Positions 45,439 to 53,685 of a stretch of 64,000 nucleotides of DNA are shown piece by piece. This DNA comes from Paenibacillus sp. FSL H8-0332 (GTDB lineage Bacteria > Bacillota > Bacilli > Paenibacillales > Paenibacillaceae), in contig NZ_CP150145.1 in the NCBI RefSeq assembly GCF_037963835.1, forward strand, positions 2,542,001 to 2,606,000. The letters run 5' to 3'. Positions within the stretch are counted from its first letter, which is position 1. Every line of letters starts with the position of its first letter. The notes beneath the pieces were generated by a model. The model made no database searches. It saw nothing but the letters and a program-made list of their open reading frames with translations, and was not told where the DNA came from. Position numbers and translations under genes: made by a program.

Positions 45439-45612
45439 ATGTCGGATCAATCCCAAAATGAAGCAGACATCCGCAACAAGGAGAATAAAGACGGGGATTC
45501 ACTCGCAGAACGCAAAAAGATGGAAAACGGTGTGGATATTGAACCGGAAGCCGATGATTGGGAAGCCAAACCGGCCGAAACCGCCCATCCTGACCCGCTT
45601 CCTAAGAATTAG
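45439..45612 (+). CDS. Small hydrophilic protein, 57 residues
   Basis: A short gene with an excellent AAGGAGG site eight bases before ATG 45439 and a factor-independent terminator at 45706. The product is extremely hydrophilic and rich in Asp, Glu, Lys and Asn (MSDQSQNEADIRNKENKDGD at the start, AHPDPLPKN at the end), with no Cys and no hydrophobic core. It looks intrinsically disordered, like stress- or spore-associated small proteins. The upstream promoter is SigB-like. I do not recognise the family. Confidence 0.65.
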   Translation: MSDQSQNEADIRNKENKDGDSLAERKKMENGVDIEPEADDWEAKPAETAHPDPLPKN

Positions 45613-45705
45613 GGGATGGAGTATTAGGGTATACGGCTAAGGCTGCTGCATACGGCTAGGTCATAAGGCAGCATAAGGTATAAGGCGAAGGCATATGCGC
45701 GTAGC

Positions 45706-45734
45706 AGACTGTTCCTCACGGGGCAGTCTTTTTT
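45706..45734 (+). terminator. Terminator after the small gene
   Basis: AGACTG and CAGTCT pair around a 12-base loop with further CC/GG pairing, followed by six T residues. Confidence 0.75.
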
Positions 45735-45859
45735 CTATTATAGGACGGACCCAGGCCAACGGAGTAAATAAGGAGTTTGGAATGTATGCGGAAAACCGAC
45801 AGATATTCCCGTCATAACGTCCGGTTCTAGGAGGCATACTAGCTCCAATTGGAAAATAA

Positions 45860-46474
45860 ATGGGACCGGAGGCGCGAATAACTACGATGACACCGTTACT
45901 TTTACAGAATAGTTACAGTGTAGTGGCTGCGGCTAGTCCCTATCTGTTCTATTTCACTGTGTATTCATTTCTGGGCTGGGTCCTTGAAGGTAGCTATAAC
46001 CTCTACAGCACGGGTACCTTTCGCAAAGATGGCTTCCTCAAAGGGCCATTCAAGCCCATGTATGGCTGCGCACCGCTGCTGCTGCTGGCGGCACATGAAA
46101 TTAAGCTTCCCTTTCCGTTATTCCTGCTGCTTGCGCTGATTGTCCCTTCGGCGGTTGAGTTTGTCAGCGGCTGGCTGCTTAAGGGGATCTTTCGTAGACA
46201 GTGGTGGGATTATTCAGGGATGCCGTTTCAGCTGCAAGGGCATATCTGCCTGAAATTCTCGCTGTATTGGTGGGGACTGTCAGTGGCTTGCATCTTCGGC
46301 TTGCAACCGCTGGTGCATTTCCTGTATCTGCATATGGAGCGGGTATGGATGCCCATACTTCCCGTCGTCCTGCTGTTATTCACAGCAGATCTGCTGTGGA
46401 CCTTCCGCACCCGTCGCCGCGGGCTACAACTGCTGGATCATCTGCTGGAGCCACCGGAGCTTGGAGAAGGTTGA
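45860..46474 (+). CDS. CmpB-like putative ABC transporter type IV membrane protein
   Basis: A 204-residue protein with four to five hydrophobic helices. The family signature is YLFYFTVYSFLGWVLEGSYN and later FLKGPFKPMYGCAPLLLL, then VEFVSGWLLKGIFRRQWWDYSG, matching the CmpB/DUF1113 family whose transport role was never proven. Start is uncertain: ATG 45860 has a weak site; ATG 45887 is 14 bases after GGAGG. No neighbour suggests a substrate. Confidence 0.78.
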   Translation: MGPEARITTMTPLLLQNSYSVVAAASPYLFYFTVYSFLGWVLEGSYNLYSTGTFRKDGFLKGPFKPMYGCAPLLLLAAHEIKLPFPLFLLLALIVPSAVEFVSGWLLKGIFRRQWWDYSGMPFQLQGHICLKFSLYWWGLSVACIFGLQPLVHFLYLHMERVWMPILPVVLLLFTADLLWTFRTRRRGLQLLDHLLEPPELGEG

Positions 46475-46508
46475 AGAGTTAGTGACGGGTGTGAACATAA
46501 AAAATGCA

Positions 46509-46562
46509 TAGAACCCAAAGATATCTCCGCCTTATGGCTGGAGATGTTTTTGGGTTCTATAA
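46509..46562 (+). terminator. Intrinsic terminator
   Basis: ATAGAACCCAAA and TTTGGGTTCTAT pair, with ATCTCC/GGAGAT continuing the stem inside. Five T residues lie within the right arm. Confidence 0.75.
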
Positions 46563-46677
46563 CCTTTTGTTATCACAATTGTACGCCTGACAAGGAATAT
46601 CATACAACCATGTCAAATATACTGCTGAATTAAGAATGATATAGGAACTAATCTAAGTCAAGTCAGGAGGAAGCTTC

Positions 46678-47154
46678 ATGTCAATGTCTGAGTACTACCG
46701 GGAGCTGCGCGGGAAGGCCGGCAACGGGCTGTTAATGATGCCGTCCGTAGCGGCTGTAGTGAGGGATGAACAGGATCGGATTCTGCTGATCCGCAAAAAG
46801 GATGAGACGTTATGGGGCCTGCCAGCCGGAGCGATTGAACCTGGAGAGACCCCGTCCAGAGCGCTGCGCAGAGAGGTATTCGAAGAGACCGGCTTGATGG
46901 TTACGCCTGAACAGATTATCGGCGTATTCGGCGGCGAGAAATACAGATACGAGTATAGTAATGGAGATCAGGTGGAGTACACGGCTATTGTATTTGAATG
47001 CGTTATTGTTAAAGGCCAGCTCAGAAGCATGGACGGGGAAGCGGAAGAGCTAAAGTTCTTCAAGGAAGACGAGCTGCCCGGGCTAACCATTCCGTATCCC
47101 CCGAAGCTGTTCGTACGGGATGCAGCTGCGCCCGGGAAAGTTATATTTGATTGA
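46678..47154 (+). CDS. NUDIX hydrolase
   Basis: A 158-residue pyrophosphatase. The Nudix box is complete: GAIEPGETPSRALRREVFEE then TGL (about residues 60-82), with the catalytic EE pair. The remainder fits the MutT/YtkD-like fold. The substrate is a nucleoside diphosphate derivative, unspecified. GGAGG precedes ATG 46678. It is followed by the DUF2809 gene after 34 bases, possibly in one operon. Confidence 0.87.
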   Translation: MSMSEYYRELRGKAGNGLLMMPSVAAVVRDEQDRILLIRKKDETLWGLPAGAIEPGETPSRALRREVFEETGLMVTPEQIIGVFGGEKYRYEYSNGDQVEYTAIVFECVIVKGQLRSMDGEAEELKFFKEDELPGLTIPYPPKLFVRDAAAPGKVIFD

Positions 47155-47188
47155 AGGTTGTATTTGATTGATGAAGGAGTAGTTTCGA

Positions 47189-47578
47189 TTGCGGATTTTG
47201 AATTTACAATCCAGAATGATCTACTGCGGTGCAGTACTGCTAGCCGTCGTGCTAGGTCTTGCGACCAGGGCATACGGGAACTCGCTGCCGCACTTTGTCA
47301 GCGAACACTTTGGGGATGCGATCTGGGCAGGGATGATCTACCTTGCCTCCCGGGTGCTGCTGATCTGGCATCCGCTATGGATGTCGCTTGTCCTTAGCCT
47401 GTGCTTCAGCTTCGGAATTGAGTTCAGCCAGCTCTATCAGGCAGAGTGGATTCTGCATGTGCGTGCTACAACCCTTGGCAGCTTGATTCTCGGCCACGGC
47501 TTTCTCTGGATTGATCTGGTCCGGTATACAGCCGGAATTCTGTTCTGCTGGACGGTTGACCAAATCTTACAAAATTGA
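47189..47578 (+). CDS. DUF2809 family membrane protein
   Basis: A 129-residue protein with four hydrophobic helices. It contains LATRAYGNSLPHFVSEHFGD, AIWAGMIYLASRVLL, FSFGIEFSQLYQAEWI and RATTLGSLILGHGF, the DUF2809 pattern. The start is TTG 47189, nine bases after AAGGAG. Function unknown; homologues look like small VanZ-like membrane proteins. Probably co-transcribed with the NUDIX gene. Confidence 0.82.
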   Translation: MRILNLQSRMIYCGAVLLAVVLGLATRAYGNSLPHFVSEHFGDAIWAGMIYLASRVLLIWHPLWMSLVLSLCFSFGIEFSQLYQAEWILHVRATTLGSLILGHGFLWIDLVRYTAGILFCWTVDQILQN

Positions 47579-47698
47579 TTCTGGATTCTATAGGAAGAAG
47601 AATATATATTAAGTGAGGCGATCCGGTCTGTAATAATCTGGAACAAGAATGCCGGTCATCTGCCGAATGCTGCCTGATTTGGAGATGAGTAACCGTAA

Positions 47699-48490
47699 AT
47701 GACGAACAGCTTATTAGTGGTATGTCTGTTGACTCTGATTATTCATACGGCGGAGACCTTGTCGTATTCGGTGCGTTTTGCCGGAGTGAAGCTGAACAAG
47801 ATCGCCATCGCCTTATCCCTGACCGGAATTATCGTGCTGGTCTCCAGAACCGCAAATATGGTACAAGGCCCCTTAACGGCGAAGTTCGTAGATTATGCCA
47901 AAGCTGACGGCAGCTTCCCGCTGCTCAACTATCTGCGGATTATTATGCTGGCATCTTCACTGGGGACATTGATCGCCATCGCCTTGTTTCCGACCTTCGT
48001 AGGACTGTTCGCAAGAGTGATTTCCAAGCTGGAGATCGAAGGCTCCATCCCCAAGCTGCTGACGAGTGTAACAGTCAGCCAACTTAAGAATACGCGCAAA
48101 TATATCCGCAGACCGAAGGTCAGGCTAAGCAGCTTCCGCTATCTTGGAATTCCCAAGCGCTTCATTGTGATGAATGTCTTCGTGACGGCCTTCTACACGG
48201 TAGGCGTGTTATCCTCGATGTATGCGGCCAAGCTGTTGCCGGCGTTCAGCACCACTGCTTCCCAGGCATCGGGCCTGATTAACGGTATAGCAACGATACT
48301 GCTGACTGTGTTCATTGATCCGCAGCTGGGAATTATCACCCATAAGGCAACCGAGAATGCGGAATACCGTGACCAGCTCGGGAAGATCTATGTACTCCTG
48401 ATGGGCTCGCGCTTCTTGGGATCTCTGCTGGGCCAAGCCTTGCTGGTACCGGGAGCTTTCATCATCACCTGGCTGGTGAAGCTACTCTGA
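47699..48490 (+). CDS. amj: Lipid II flippase Amj
   Basis: A 263-residue membrane protein with about six helices, the length of Bacillus subtilis Amj (YdaH). It begins with LLVVCLLTLIIHTAETLSYS, then GVKLNKIAIALSLTGIIVLV, and ends FLGSLLGQALLVPGAFIITW. Amj is an alternative flippase of the cell-wall precursor lipid II, made when MurJ is missing or blocked. The gene stands alone, convergent with the coiled-coil gene, and its SigM-like regulation cannot be judged from the sequence. Confidence 0.87.
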   Translation: MTNSLLVVCLLTLIIHTAETLSYSVRFAGVKLNKIAIALSLTGIIVLVSRTANMVQGPLTAKFVDYAKADGSFPLLNYLRIIMLASSLGTLIAIALFPTFVGLFARVISKLEIEGSIPKLLTSVTVSQLKNTRKYIRRPKVRLSSFRYLGIPKRFIVMNVFVTAFYTVGVLSSMYAAKLLPAFSTTASQASGLINGIATILLTVFIDPQLGIITHKATENAEYRDQLGKIYVLLMGSRFLGSLLGQALLVPGAFIITWLVKLL

Positions 48491-48513
48491 CCTTCATGAA
48501 TATGCTGCTTCGG

Positions 48514-49338
48514 CTACTTCGGCAGCTTCAGCTCTGCGGCACGGAGCGCCGTGCTGATCTGTTGTTCCCAGCCGTACAACTGTCCGGCCATAGCACGGAT
48601 CTCCTTCATCCGGTTATAAGACTGCTTCATTGCAGCCGCAGCCTGGGTGGCATCCCCCGCCTGGACAGCGGCTTTGTAGCGCTTGTCGGCCTCGGTTCTC
48701 TCTGATTGTGCGGCTGAGAATAGCTTGTTCTGGGCGGCTATCTGCTTCTTGAGCAGAGTGATCGGGGCAAGGGCATCCTTAGCCGGTTTGTTCTTCGCAG
48801 CAGTTAACGCTTTGGCTTCTGCCAAGGCTGAGGTGGCCTTCTTCACTTCAGCCCGTGCTGCGGTAGCAGCAGCCTTCAGCTTATTGCGCTTTAGCTCAAG
48901 CACAGTGACACTCTTCAGATTGCTTGCCTTGCGGGCAGCGGTAATCTGTTTGCTGAGAGCAGTATACTGGTCCAGGAGCGGAGCATGCTTCTTCTGCACC
49001 GCTTCCGAGGCAGATTTAAGCTTGGCAAGCTGGGCAGCATTAGTGGCTTGAAGCTGCTTGTTCACTGCGGCAAGTGAAGCGTTATTCTGCTTGCGTAATT
49101 CCTGATTCCGCTGGAGGTCAGACTTCAGCGATGCCTGTAGACCCGTATATTCTGTGTACAGATTATGAATCTCGTCCAGCGCAGCATCCCAACCGGAATC
49201 TGCAGAGACACCGGACAAGGGATATACCCACAGTGACAGGATGATCACCAGCACAGCCATCCTTCGTACAGCTCTCCCCGTGAAAGGTGTAACAACTCCC
49301 ATACCTCTCCAATTCGTCAAGCCCGTGAATCTAAACAT
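48514..49338 (-). CDS. Secreted or membrane-tethered coiled-coil protein
   Basis: A 274-residue protein I do not recognise. The N-terminus has a signal-type segment (RRMAVLVIILSLWVYPLSGV, about residues 26-45, cleavage near VSADS). The rest is almost wholly alpha-helical, rich in Ala, Lys, Gln and Leu (AAATAARAEVKKATSALAEA), with heptad periodicity. ATG 49338 follows AGAGGAG. The upstream open frame overlaps the promoter and is not coding. It has a SigA promoter and a hairpin leader. A cell-wall or surface role is plausible. Confidence 0.7.
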   Translation of the reverse strand: MFRFTGLTNWRGMGVVTPFTGRAVRRMAVLVIILSLWVYPLSGVSADSGWDAALDEIHNLYTEYTGLQASLKSDLQRNQELRKQNNASLAAVNKQLQATNAAQLAKLKSASEAVQKKHAPLLDQYTALSKQITAARKASNLKSVTVLELKRNKLKAAATAARAEVKKATSALAEAKALTAAKNKPAKDALAPITLLKKQIAAQNKLFSAAQSERTEADKRYKAAVQAGDATQAAAAMKQSYNRMKEIRAMAGQLYGWEQQISTALRAAELKLPK

Positions 49339-49380
49339 TGCATTCAGCTCCTCTGATTGTTCATTTGGCAATAGACACAA

Positions 49381-49430
49381 AGAAGCACCTCCAAGAAAGG
49401 CATGAACTGCCTGTCCTGCGAGGTGCTTCT
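49381..49430 (-). promoter_or_regulatory. Structured 5' leader hairpin of coiled-coil gene
   Basis: On the minus strand AGAAGCACCTC and GAGGTGCTTCT form a perfect eleven-pair stem enclosing a second hairpin (AGGCA and TGCCT around GTTCA). It lies between the promoter and the ATG, so it is transcribed. It could be an attenuator or a regulatory RNA; a short T-rich stretch follows. Confidence 0.5.
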
Positions 49431-49459
49431 CCCGCTTAACGTGTGCTATTGTGCATTTA

Positions 49460-49488
49460 CTATAACCCCGTGAACCTGCGGGAGTCAA
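49460..49488 (-). promoter_or_regulatory. SigA promoter of coiled-coil gene
   Basis: Minus strand TTGACT (49488-49483), 17 bases, TTATAG (49465-49460). The transcript would begin near 49453, about 20 bases before the leader hairpin. Confidence 0.65.
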
Positions 49489-49541
49489 GTGTTTTTAAGA
49501 ACGCCAGTTCGTGAAATGGGAATTTTATCTTCTTTTTGTAT

Positions 49542-49569
49542 ATGACTCTGCCGGAAAATCTAGTAGAAT
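49542..49569 (+). promoter_or_regulatory. Candidate promoter of the six-gene biosynthetic cluster
   Basis: ATGACT (49542-49547), 16 bases, TAGAAT (49564-49569), about 68 bases before the first start codon. Confidence 0.45.
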
Positions 49570-49636
49570 GTATTTGTAGTTTACAATATTATATAAAGTT
49601 CGACATCTTGGTACTCACAGGAATGGGAGATGCATT

Positions 49637-50638
49637 ATGCAGCTTAGACATGTGAAAATAAAAGGAACAGGCAAATATTTGCCGGAGCGTGTAGTCAGTG
49701 ATGCAGAGCTTGATAAAATCCTTGGCACAACACCGGGCTGGGTGAACAAAATCACCGGCGTAGGCACCCGCCATTATGCCAGCACCGATGAAACCGCCTC
49801 CTACATGGGCGCAAGAGCCGCTGAAGCAGCCCTCGCTGATGCAGGCATCAGCTTCAGTGAAGTCGATTGTCTGGTGTGTACAAGCGGAACCAAGGAGCAG
49901 CCGCTGCCGAGTACCGCCGTGTTCATTCAGCAGGCCATGGGTCAGGCGGATTCTGGTGTGCCGGCTTTTGATATTGATGCGACTTGTCTCAGCTTTCTTG
50001 TAGGGCTTGATGTGATGTCCTACATGGTGGAAGCGGGCAGATATAAAAATGTGCTGCTTGTGGCCACTGAGATTGCCTCGGTGGGGCTGAACTGGCAGGA
50101 TAAGGAGAGCTCAGCCTTGTTCGGTGATGGAGCGGCAGCGGTGGTGATCGGGCCTGCGGAGACCGATGATTCCTCGCGGATACTTCATGCTTCGCTCAAA
50201 ACCTATAGCAGCGGTGCGCGTTATTCGGAGATTGCCGGGGGCGGGACCAGACTGCATCCCCAGAATTATACAGCCGAGGATGCGCTGCCTTATCTGTTCC
50301 ATATGGATGGACAGGCTATATTCCGCAAAGCGTCCAAGCTGCTTCCGGATTTCATTGCTGATATGCTGAGTGCCACAGGCAATAAGATGGACGACTTCAC
50401 GCTGGTTATTCCCCATCAGGGCAGTGCAATGGCGATGCGTCTCCTGCGTAAAAAGCTGGGGATTGCCGAGGACCGCTTCCTCGACAACACTGCAGGCCAT
50501 GGCAATACGATTGCCGCGTCCATCCCGATGGGGCTGCATGAAGCGATCCGTCAGGGCCGGATATCGCGCGGAGACCGGATCATGCTGATCGGTACAGCGG
50601 CAGGGCTGTCTCTGGGAGGCATGATTATTGATTACTGA
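49637..50638 (+). CDS. KASIII/thiolase-like condensing enzyme (FabH-related)
   Basis: A 333-residue protein of the beta-ketoacyl-ACP synthase III superfamily. The catalytic triad is complete: Cys 117 in FDIDATCLSFL, His 260 in VIPHQGSAM and Asn 290 in NTAGHGNT. The active-site neighbourhood differs from housekeeping FabH, suggesting condensation of special acyl groups, as in OleA/DpsC-like or pyrone synthases. The next gene overlaps its stop by 11 bases, the first link in a six-gene overlapping chain. Product unknown. Confidence 0.87.
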   Translation: MQLRHVKIKGTGKYLPERVVSDAELDKILGTTPGWVNKITGVGTRHYASTDETASYMGARAAEAALADAGISFSEVDCLVCTSGTKEQPLPSTAVFIQQAMGQADSGVPAFDIDATCLSFLVGLDVMSYMVEAGRYKNVLLVATEIASVGLNWQDKESSALFGDGAAAVVIGPAETDDSSRILHASLKTYSSGARYSEIAGGGTRLHPQNYTAEDALPYLFHMDGQAIFRKASKLLPDFIADMLSATGNKMDDFTLVIPHQGSAMAMRLLRKKLGIAEDRFLDNTAGHGNTIAASIPMGLHEAIRQGRISRGDRIMLIGTAAGLSLGGMIIDY

Positions 50639-51845
50639 GGCCCGGCGTATTCTGATTACCGGCGGACGCGCCCCGGTAGCACTGGAGCTGGCAAGGCTGT
50701 TCAAGGCTGCGGGCCACCGGGTATACGTGGCGGAAAGTGCTGAGTATCATCTGTGCCGGGTATCCTCTGCCGTTGAGGCTAACTTCCGGGTGCCTGCCCC
50801 AAGGCACCACCCGCAGGCTTATGTCCAGCGGCTGGCTGCGTTAACGGAAGAATTGGGCATCCACTGCCTGATTCCGACCTGTGAGGAGATATTCTATGTC
50901 TCTGCCGGTCTTGAGCATCTGACGGGGTGCCGCGTGCTTACGCCAGAACGAAGTATTCTGGCCGGGCTGCACCATAAAGGGGAGTTCATGGTCCTGCTCC
51001 GTTCGCTCGGATTCAAGGTCCCGGACACGGTGCTGATCAGCAGTACAGAAGAATGGCGGAGAGCTGTCAAGCAGGCAGCTGACAAGGGGGAGCAGCGGGT
51101 CTACAAGCCTGCATATTCCCGTTTTGCCTCTAAAGTCATTCTCCCGGATAAAAGATCCGCTTCAACCATCCCGCATAGTCGCGTTACGAAGGAAGTAGAG
51201 CCTCCAGCCGGACTATCGGCCGGGGCTCCCTGGGTATCCCAGGAGTACATTCAAGGCAGAGCTGTTTGTACGTACAGTATTATTCACGAAGGCACAGTTG
51301 TGGCGCATGCCGCTTATGACAGCAGGTACAGGACGGGGCGCAGCGGGGCCAGCGTGTATTTTGAATCCCTGGAGCATCCTGCGGCTCTGGAATGGGTACA
51401 GCGGTTCGCCGCAGCAACCGGCTTCAGCGGCCAGATCGGATTCGATTTTATCGAACCGGAGAATGGGACGCTGTATCCGATTGAATGCAATCCGCGCGCA
51501 ACAAGCGGTATTCATCTGTTCTCGTCGGAGGACGGACTGACGGAGGCTCTGCTGAATCCCGGCCTGCTCGTGCAGAGCGGAACAATTATTGTTCCGCGTT
51601 CAGCCCGCACGGCCATGCTGACGCTGCCCATGCTGGGCTGCGGGCTGAAGCCGGGAACCGGGGGCCTCCGCAGCTGGCGGCAAGCGCTGCTTGGAGCAGC
51701 AGATGTGGTCTACCGCAAGGATGACCGCCGCCCTGCCCGCGAGCAGTTCCGCATAGTATACGCCGCCTGGAAGACATCCAGGCGGCACCGCATCTCGATT
51801 ACAGAGGCATTAACTGAAGATATAGAATGGAATGGTGAGGCATGA
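50628..51845 (+). CDS. ATP-grasp ligase-like protein
   Basis: A 405-residue protein. The N-terminal Rossmann-like part is ILITGGRAPVALELARLFKA (about 8-27). The ATP-grasp domain (about 115-330) has VYKPAYSRFASKVIL, SQEYIQGRAVCTYSI and the metal-ligand strand GQIGFDFIEPENGTLYPIEC, then NPRATSG. This family joins a carboxylate with an amine or thiol through an acyl phosphate. TTG 50628 lies in the end of the condensing-enzyme gene. It is the only ligase of this fold in the chain. Confidence 0.83.
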   Translation: MITEARRILITGGRAPVALELARLFKAAGHRVYVAESAEYHLCRVSSAVEANFRVPAPRHHPQAYVQRLAALTEELGIHCLIPTCEEIFYVSAGLEHLTGCRVLTPERSILAGLHHKGEFMVLLRSLGFKVPDTVLISSTEEWRRAVKQAADKGEQRVYKPAYSRFASKVILPDKRSASTIPHSRVTKEVEPPAGLSAGAPWVSQEYIQGRAVCTYSIIHEGTVVAHAAYDSRYRTGRSGASVYFESLEHPAALEWVQRFAAATGFSGQIGFDFIEPENGTLYPIECNPRATSGIHLFSSEDGLTEALLNPGLLVQSGTIIVPRSARTAMLTLPMLGCGLKPGTGGLRSWRQALLGAADVVYRKDDRRPAREQFRIVYAAWKTSRRHRISITEALTEDIEWNGEA

Positions 51846-52834
51846 CCAAAGCGCTCGTAACAGGTGCAACCGGATTTCTTGGACGGCATACTGCCCGGAG
51901 GCTGGCCCGGATGGGCTGGGAGGTCTACGCGCAGGGACGCAACCCGGAGCAGGGAAAGCAGCTGGAGCAGGAAGGTGCAGTGTTCCTGTCCGGGGATCTG
52001 CGTGATCCGGAGACTGCCAATAGCTTTTGCCGGGGAATGGATGTGGTGTTCCATTGTGCAGCCTTGTCGTCACCCTGGGGGAAATACAAGGAGTTCTATA
52101 CATGCAATGTGGAGGCTACAAGCCATATCGTAGAAGGGTGCAAAAGGCATGGCGTAGGAAGACTGGTTCATATCTCCACGCCCAGTGTGTATTCCAGCCA
52201 GCGGCCCCGCTTCGGCATCCGGGAGAGTGATCCGCTTCCCGGGCGGCCGGCCAATGCTTATGCCGCAACAAAGCTGATCGCCGAGCAGGTAGTCCGGCAG
52301 GCAGCGAGAGAAGGGCTTACCGCCTTCATGCTCCGGCCCAGAGCCATATTCGGCCCGATGGACAACGCTTTGTTCCCCCGGCTGCTGGCAGCGAATGAGA
52401 GCAAGGGGGTGCCGCTGATGAATGGCGGACAGGCCAAGCTTGATCTCACCTGCGTAGAGAATGTAGTCGATGCCATGCTGCTCTGCTGTGAAGCCCCGCT
52501 CTCTGCTTCCGGCAGCGTCTACAATATTACTAATGGTGAGCCGCTAAGGTTCGAAGAGCTGGTCACCCGGCTATTCTCACTGCTCGGGCTTCCGCTGCAC
52601 ACCCGGCGATTGCCCTACCCGGTAGCTTATACTGCAGCGGCCTTAATGGAGGGGATCTACAAGGTGCTGCCTATCCCGGGTGAGCCGCTGCTGACCCGTT
52701 ATTCTGCAGCCGCACTCGGCATCTCCCAGACACTGGATATTACACTGGCCCGCGAGCAGCTGGGTTATCAACCGCGTATAACAACAGACGAGGGACTTCG
52801 TGCCTTTGCAGAATGGTGGAGGGAACAGCAATGA
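51842..52834 (+). CDS. NAD(P)-dependent epimerase/3beta-HSD-like reductase
   Basis: A 330-residue extended SDR. The nucleotide motif is GATGFLG (8-14); the catalytic Tyr-Lys is in NAYAATKLIAEQ (about 138-142), with Ser in VHISTPSVYS. It is close to the 3beta-HSD/OleD type that reduces 2-alkyl-3-ketoacids, fitting the condensing enzyme upstream, though other substrates are possible. The start is in an ATGA overlap with the ATP-grasp gene. Confidence 0.85.
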   Translation: MTKALVTGATGFLGRHTARRLARMGWEVYAQGRNPEQGKQLEQEGAVFLSGDLRDPETANSFCRGMDVVFHCAALSSPWGKYKEFYTCNVEATSHIVEGCKRHGVGRLVHISTPSVYSSQRPRFGIRESDPLPGRPANAYAATKLIAEQVVRQAAREGLTAFMLRPRAIFGPMDNALFPRLLAANESKGVPLMNGGQAKLDLTCVENVVDAMLLCCEAPLSASGSVYNITNGEPLRFEELVTRLFSLLGLPLHTRRLPYPVAYTAAALMEGIYKVLPIPGEPLLTRYSAAALGISQTLDITLAREQLGYQPRITTDEGLRAFAEWWREQQ

Positions 52835-53685
52835 TTACAGAAATTCCAGTTGAATTATCTATACTGTCTGCGGGCTATTGCCTGCATCCCGAGCGGCTGA
52901 CGCTGCGTGGAGGTACACTGAAGCCGGTTGCCTTCCCGGCAGGTTATGCGCTGATCCGGCATCCGGAATACGGACCTATCCTGTTCGATACGGGCTACAG
53001 TGCGCGTTTCTTCCAGGAGACAGCAAGTCTGCCAGCCTCTCTATACCGCAAGATCACTCCGGTTGTCTATAGAGAGGAAGAGAGTGCAGTGCGGCGGCTG
53101 CAGGCAGGGGGGATCTCGCCGGAGGAGGTGCGGTATGTGGTGCTGTCGCATTTTCATGCTGATCATATCGGCGGGGTACGGGATTTCCCGCAGGCGCAGT
53201 ATATTTATTTGCAGAAATCTTACGAGGCCGTTAGCGGGCTGGGTCCGGTGCGGGCGACGAAGGCGGGATTCCTGCCAGGGCTGCTGCCGGAGGATTTCAG
53301 ACTCCGCTCCATCCCTGTGGATGAAGCCTCAGCGAAGCGTGCGCTGCCGCAAGGCCTTCCGTTCTCGGAAGCCTATGATCTGCTTGGAGACGGCAGCCTG
53401 CTGGCGGTGGAGCTGTCAGGCCATGCCGCCGGGATGATCGGCGTATTCGTCTCCACCGGCAAGCATGATTATCTGCTCTGCGCAGATACGGTCTGGTCGA
53501 GCCGGGCGTTCCGGGAGAACCGTAAGCCGCACCTGGCAGCAGGCTTAATCATGTCCAGCCGCACAGAATACCACCGCAATTTCGAGCGGCTGCGTCAGCT
53601 GCATGAACAATTTCCCAAGCTTCGGATTGTACCCAGCCATTGCCGCGAGGCGCTTGCGCACTGGGGAACGGGAAGTGTGACATGA
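52831..53685 (+). CDS. Metallo-beta-lactamase-fold hydrolase
   Basis: A 284-residue MBL-fold protein. The zinc motif is HFHADHIGG (about residues 108-116), followed by His in SGHAAGMIG, Asp in LLCADTVWS and a C-terminal His in VPSHC, the lactonase/AHL-lactonase (AiiA) arrangement. ATG 52831 overlaps the upstream stop in ATGA, with GGAGGG before it. It may hydrolyse a lactone or thioester intermediate or give self-protection. Confidence 0.85.
   Translation: MITEIPVELSILSAGYCLHPERLTLRGGTLKPVAFPAGYALIRHPEYGPILFDTGYSARFFQETASLPASLYRKITPVVYREEESAVRRLQAGGISPEEVRYVVLSHFHADHIGGVRDFPQAQYIYLQKSYEAVSGLGPVRATKAGFLPGLLPEDFRLRSIPVDEASAKRALPQGLPFSEAYDLLGDGSLLAVELSGHAAGMIGVFVSTGKHDYLLCADTVWSSRAFRENRKPHLAAGLIMSSRTEYHRNFERLRQLHEQFPKLRIVPSHCREALAHWGTGSVT

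Noticed and set aside
49381..49430. Cyclic-di-GMP or other named riboswitch
   Set aside because: The conserved bases of GEMM and other classes I know are missing. Kept only as an unassigned leader.
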